Shown: positions 5,028-8,530 of the stretch, in pieces
Numbering within the stretch: position 1 is the first letter of the stretch
Layout of the letters: each line of letters begins with the position of its first letter
Notes under the pieces: generated by a model
Seen by the model: the letters and a program-made list of their open reading frames with translations, nothing else
The model's database searches: none
Told to the model about the DNA's origin: nothing
Source of the DNA: JBBIMP01 sp037444305
GTDB taxonomy: Bacteria > Acidobacteriota > UBA6911
Reading direction: 5' to 3'
DNA length: 8,530 bases
Assembly: GCA_037444305.1 (NCBI GenBank)
Contig: JBBIMP010000087.1
Location: 1 to 8,530, forward strand
Translations under genes and position numbers: made by a program

Positions 5028-6230
5028 ATGGCACCCTACTGTTTGGCATTGCTCCTTTCGCCCCTTCTTTTATTCAACGCGACGCCGGACGAGGACAAAC
5101 GCGTCCTTACGGGTCTTGAAGTCCTCATCAGGGAGAATTTTGCCCCTCTGCAGGGCAAACGCGTGGGTTTGCTGACGGCCGATACTGCGGTAACCCATGA
5201 CCGCCGGCGTTCCATCGACGTGCTGGCGCAGGCGGCCAACGTCAAATTGACGGCGATATTCGCACCTGAGCACGGCCTCGCGGCCGATCGATCGGGGCAG
5301 ATCGAAGACAGTAGGGATGAGGCGACAGGTGTCCCCATTTACAGCCTCTACCAGAAGGGGCGTCACCACCCCACGCCCGAAATGCTGGAGAACGTGGACG
5401 TCCTGGTCTACGACATCCCGCAGTTCGGCGCCCGTTTCCTGACCAGGATCACGCTGCTCGGCTATTGCATCGAGGCGGCCGCGCAGAAAGGCATTCCTCT
5501 GTACGTGCTCGACGGGCCCAACTTCATCAACGGCGTCGACGTGGCCGGCCCGCTCCTGGATGACGAACACGTGTCTTTCGTGGGCTACATGCGGATGCCG
5601 ATCCGGCATGGGATGACAGCAGGCGAGCTCGCGTTGATGATAAACGGTGAGAAGAAGCTCGGTGCGGACGTCAAGGTGATTCCGATGGAGGGGTGGAAGC
5701 GCGCGATGTGGTATGACGAAACCGGGCGGGAATGGATGAATCCATCGCCGAACATCCGCAACCTCACGCAGGCCGCCCTCTATCCCGGGGTCTGTCTCCT
5801 CGAGTCGCCTCAGATCTCGGTTGGACGGGGTACCGACACTCCTTTTCAGATCGTGGGCGCGCCCTGGCTCCGGGCTCGGGAGATTGCCGCGCATTTGAAT
5901 GCCAGAAACCTGCCCGGGGTCAGGTTTGTTGCCAGGCGTTTTCGGCCGGCGGCCTCGGTTTACCGGGGCGAGTTGTGCGAAGGGCTGGACATCGTATTGA
6001 CAAACCGCGAGACATTGGATCCGGTGCTGATGGGATTGGAGCTGCTGGCTGCCGTAATGAAGTTTAATCCTGAAGAGTTTCGCCTGGAAAGTGTGATGCG
6101 GCTGCTGGGGAGCAACGAGGCGGCAGCTCGGCTCAAGCGCGGGGAATCCGGACGCGAGATCCTTGACGCCATGAAGGGCCAGCTGGAGGAGTTCCTGCGC
6201 GTGCGTGCCGCTTATTTGTTGTACGAGTGA
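5028..6230 (+). CDS. DUF1343/NamZ-like exported protein with altered core motifs
   Basis: The protein has 400 residues, full family length. A short hydrophobic N-terminus (1 to about 18) looks like a signal peptide but has no Lys or Arg ahead of the core, so export is likely rather than certain. Family landmarks kept are FAPEHG (78-83), GVPIYSLYQKG (101-111), MPIRHGMTAGELA (190-202), NPSPNI (238-243), SVGRGTDTPF (264-273) and GAPW (277-280). Several core positions differ from the neighbouring copy: TADT for TNHT (50-53), YDIPQFGARFLTR for YDIQDIGARFYTY (128-140) and LDGPNF for LDRPNP (161-166). NamZ proteins remove terminal MurNAc from peptidoglycan glycans; whether this copy keeps that activity is doubtful. 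It lies 14 nt after gntR and 46 nt before the TonB receptor, so all three are probably cotranscribed. A changed substrate or a binding-only role would both fit. Confidence 0.9.
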   Translation: MAPYCLALLLSPLLLFNATPDEDKRVLTGLEVLIRENFAPLQGKRVGLLTADTAVTHDRRRSIDVLAQAANVKLTAIFAPEHGLAADRSGQIEDSRDEATGVPIYSLYQKGRHHPTPEMLENVDVLVYDIPQFGARFLTRITLLGYCIEAAAQKGIPLYVLDGPNFINGVDVAGPLLDDEHVSFVGYMRMPIRHGMTAGELALMINGEKKLGADVKVIPMEGWKRAMWYDETGREWMNPSPNIRNLTQAALYPGVCLLESPQISVGRGTDTPFQIVGAPWLRAREIAAHLNARNLPGVRFVARRFRPAASVYRGELCEGLDIVLTNRETLDPVLMGLELLAAVMKFNPEEFRLESVMRLLGSNEAAARLKRGESGREILDAMKGQLEEFLRVRAAYLLYE

Positions 6231-6264
6231 GCATCACCTGCCTTGAACCTGAGATGAGAGACCT

Positions 6265-6269
6265 GGAGG
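6265..6269 (+). promoter_or_regulatory. Ribosome binding site of the TonB-dependent receptor
   Basis: GGAGG lies 7 nt before the ATG at 6277 and supports this start. The 46-nt spacer after the DUF1343 stop contains no credible promoter or terminator. Confidence 0.75.
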
Positions 6270-6276
6270 TATTAAA

Positions 6277-8530
6277 ATGAAAAAGAAATGCACCCTGAAG
6301 CTTGCAGCCGGCCTTATGTCGATTGCCATTCTGGCTGCGACAGCCTACGGGCAGATGATTACCGGAGCCGTCACCGGCACCGTAAGGGATACTTCCGGTG
6401 CGGTGGTCCCCGGGGTTGAGATCAAACTAGCCAACGTGGACACCGGTGTAATTCGCACTGCAGTGAGCAACAGGCTCGGAAGCTTCCAATTCCTGCTCGT
6501 GCCCCTGGGGAAATACCGGCTGGAGGCATCGCTGGTGGGTTTCAAAACCTTCCGTCGCGATGGGATCATCGTGGAGGCCGATCGCTCACTGGGCGTCCCG
6601 ATCCAGATGCAGGTTGGAGAAATCAGCGAGACGGTTGAGGTTGTGGCGGGCACGCCGCTGCTCGATCCCGTCACCTCTTCTCTGGGATCGGTGATGGAGG
6701 AGCAGAAGATCGAGTCGCTGCCGCTGTTCGGCCGCAATCCGATGGGCCTGGCGAACCTGGTACCTACGGTGCGTGGCATCGGTTTCTTCGGCGGTCCGAT
6801 CCTATCAACCTGGCGCCTGGCCGCTGTGAGCATCGGAGGAGGAGATCCGCTCGCCAACAGCACGCTGGTGGATGGCATTGCCAACGAAAAGATGACCGAC
6901 TCCGGAGCGATGATCGTACCCACGGTGGAGGGAACCCGCGAATTCAAGGTCATTACCAATGCCATGTCGGCCGAATTCGGCAGGACGGCCGGAGGCATTA
7001 TCAGCGTCATCACGAAATCGGGGAGCAACGAATTCCACGGCAGCCTGTTCGAGTATTTCCGCAATGACAAGCTCAATGCGAACGAGTTCTTCGCCAACAA
7101 AGCCGGCCGCAGCCGGCCAACATTGCGATGGAACCAGTTCGGCGGCAGCCTGGGCGGCCCGGTCATCAAGAACCGCCTCTTCTTCTTCGGCAGCTACGAA
7201 GGTTATCGCGAGCGGAGAGAAGCGCAAAGCACCCTCACGGTGCCGAGCGTGCTGCAGCGGGGCGGGGACTTCTCAGCGACGCGCACGAGCGCGGGAACTC
7301 CGATCATCATTTATGATCCTCTGACCACACGGCCGGATCCGACCAGGCCGGGCGGCTACATTCGCACCGCCTTCCAGGACAACAAGATTCCCACAACGCG
7401 CCTCAATCCCGTCGCGCAGGCAGTGATGAAATATATCCCGCTTCCGAACCTTCCCGGCCTGCCCAACACGGGGGCGGAGAACTTCTTCGCCACGTCGCCT
7501 CAGCCGGTTGACAAGGACAGCTTGAATGCCAGGCTGGACTATAATCTGAGCGCCTCCAGAACCTTGGCCGGCCGGTACATCTATGAGAAGATCGACTGGG
7601 GTTTCGCCAACTATTTCAACAATATCGCAGATGTGGACGGTCGCAACATCTTCATCCCGCGGCACAACCTGTTTCTGCACTATACCGATGCCCTGTCACC
7701 CAGCTTTCTGATCGATGCCAAGGCCGGCTTTACCTATGAGAATGAGCACTGGACGGTGCCCGCATCGAATTTTGACGTGACCACCATCGGCATGCCGCAG
7801 AGCTTCGAGAGGAACAGGCAGAAGAAGGGGGACGGTTTTCCCGGATTCTCCATTTCCGACATGGACAGCTTCGGCAGGCCCCTTGTGGCCGGCAATCCAT
7901 CCACGTCCGGCACTGCCAGTGTGGCACTGACCAAACTCTACCTGAAGCACAGTCTGAAGGTCGGCTACGAGCATCGAGTATACCGGAGAAACAACTGGAA
8001 TGGTTCCTCCGGCAGCTACAGCTTTACGCGGGCGTTTACTCAAGGGCCGAACCCGCTGCAGGCAAGCGCATCGGCGGGGTACGGCGTGGCCTCCTTCCTG
8101 CTGGGTTACCCGGCGAGTGCTTCGGTGCCCTGGTATACGGACGAGACCAGGAGCCTGCACTACGACGCGCTCTTTGTTCAGGATGACTGGAAGGTCACCC
8201 CTTCCCTGACCCTGAATCTGGGTCTCCGCTGGGAATATGAAGGCTCCGTGAGAGACCGCTACAACGTATTGAGCAACTTCGATCCGAATATGGCTTCCCC
8301 GCTGAAGGTCCCGGGGCTGTCCCTGCGCGGCGGCTTGAGATATCCGGGAGTGGACGTTCCAGAGAATCTGACCGAACCGAGCTGGAAGAACTTCGGTCCA
8401 CGGTTCGGCTTTGCCTATCAGCCTTTCCAGAAAATGGTGGTGCGCGGGGGGTTCGGAATCATGTACATTCCGACTACCGGGACGGCCTTTCCGGCCACGG
8501 GCTTTACCATCACCACGCCCATGGTCACCT
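6277..8530 (+). CDS. Oar-like TonB-dependent receptor with carboxypeptidase-regulatory-like domain; 3' end cut by window edge
   Basis: The frame is open from ATG at 6277 to the right edge, giving 751 residues of a protein type usually around 1,000-1,150. Residues 1-25 are a signal peptide (KKK at 2-4, cut near AYG/Q26). Residues about 28-115 form the carboxypeptidase-regulatory-like beta-sandwich, with TGTVRDTSGAVVPGVEI at 33-49 and a following LGSFQF. The plug domain spans about 125-245, including SLPLFGRNP (147-155), LVDG (197-200) and SAEFGRTAGGIISVITKSG (231-249). The outer-membrane beta-barrel follows, with FRNDKLNANEFFAN, FGGSLGGPVIKNRLFFFGSYEG and later FVQDDWKVTPSLTLNLGLRWEY. Such receptors move large substrates across the outer membrane using TonB energy. 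The ligand cannot be read from sequence; cotranscription with gntR and the DUF1343 gene suggests a glycan fragment. No frameshift is seen in the visible part. Confidence 0.92.
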   Translation, partial: MKKKCTLKLAAGLMSIAILAATAYGQMITGAVTGTVRDTSGAVVPGVEIKLANVDTGVIRTAVSNRLGSFQFLLVPLGKYRLEASLVGFKTFRRDGIIVEADRSLGVPIQMQVGEISETVEVVAGTPLLDPVTSSLGSVMEEQKIESLPLFGRNPMGLANLVPTVRGIGFFGGPILSTWRLAAVSIGGGDPLANSTLVDGIANEKMTDSGAMIVPTVEGTREFKVITNAMSAEFGRTAGGIISVITKSGSNEFHGSLFEYFRNDKLNANEFFANKAGRSRPTLRWNQFGGSLGGPVIKNRLFFFGSYEGYRERREAQSTLTVPSVLQRGGDFSATRTSAGTPIIIYDPLTTRPDPTRPGGYIRTAFQDNKIPTTRLNPVAQAVMKYIPLPNLPGLPNTGAENFFATSPQPVDKDSLNARLDYNLSASRTLAGRYIYEKIDWGFANYFNNIADVDGRNIFIPRHNLFLHYTDALSPSFLIDAKAGFTYENEHWTVPASNFDVTTIGMPQSFERNRQKKGDGFPGFSISDMDSFGRPLVAGNPSTSGTASVALTKLYLKHSLKVGYEHRVYRRNNWNGSSGSYSFTRAFTQGPNPLQASASAGYGVASFLLGYPASASVPWYTDETRSLHYDALFVQDDWKVTPSLTLNLGLRWEYEGSVRDRYNVLSNFDPNMASPLKVPGLSLRGGLRYPGVDVPENLTEPSWKNFGPRFGFAYQPFQKMVVRGGFGIMYIPTTGTAFPATGFTITTPMVT

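Noticed and set aside
5070..5894. 274-residue minus-strand ORF opposite the second DUF1343 gene
   Set aside because: It mirrors the conserved DUF1343 frame and has no features of its own.
6243..6275. TTGAAC and TATTAA as a promoter for the TonB receptor
   Set aside because: The spacing is 21 nt and the supposed -10 box abuts the start codon, overlapping the spacer after the ribosome binding site.
6345..7169. 274-residue minus-strand ORF opposite the TonB receptor
   Set aside because: It is antisense to the well-supported receptor domain architecture, rich in Ser, Pro and Thr, and shows no recognisable domain.

Overview
The window looks like a GC-rich acidobacterial chromosome, Bryobacter/Solibacter or Vicinamibacteria-like. 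The best clue is an Oar-type TonB-dependent receptor with an N-terminal carboxypeptidase-regulatory-like domain, a type greatly expanded in Acidobacteria. A HutC-type GntR regulator, exported DUF1343/NamZ-like proteins and a large multidomain exported GH9 protein agree with this. The assignment is an inference from gene style, not from a marker gene.

Two arms diverge from a regulatory region of about 580 bp (3671-4251). The minus-strand arm reads from a strong promoter near 4039-4011 through a leader of about 330 nt. It then enters a secreted GH9-family glycoside hydrolase (785-3670) and, 132 nt further, a NamZ-like DUF1343 protein (652 down to 1) cut by the left edge. The plus-strand arm holds a GntR/HutC regulator with a UTRA domain (4252-5013), a second DUF1343 paralogue (5028-6230, 14 nt after the regulator) and the TonB-dependent receptor (6277 to the right edge, 46 nt after the paralogue). 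The spacing fits one transcript in each direction.

The gene set suggests a nutrient-scavenging locus under a local sugar-responsive repressor. DUF1343 includes the exo-beta-N-acetylmuramidase NamZ. HutC regulators of this type include the amino-sugar-phosphate sensors NagR/YvoA and DasR. The receptor would import an oligomer across the outer membrane, and the GH9 enzyme and the two DUF1343 proteins would trim glycans outside the cytoplasm. Peptidoglycan or another amino-sugar glycan is the most economical guess at the substrate, but it is not proven.

Three points stand out. The complete DUF1343 copy departs from the family's core motifs while the truncated copy keeps them. The GH9 protein keeps the DAGD motif and a candidate catalytic Glu but has no classical HPHHR segment. 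The shared intergenic region and the end of gntR are dense in dyads and repeats that look like operators or structured leader RNA. I saw no tRNA, rRNA, CRISPR array, insertion sequence or clear rho-independent terminator.
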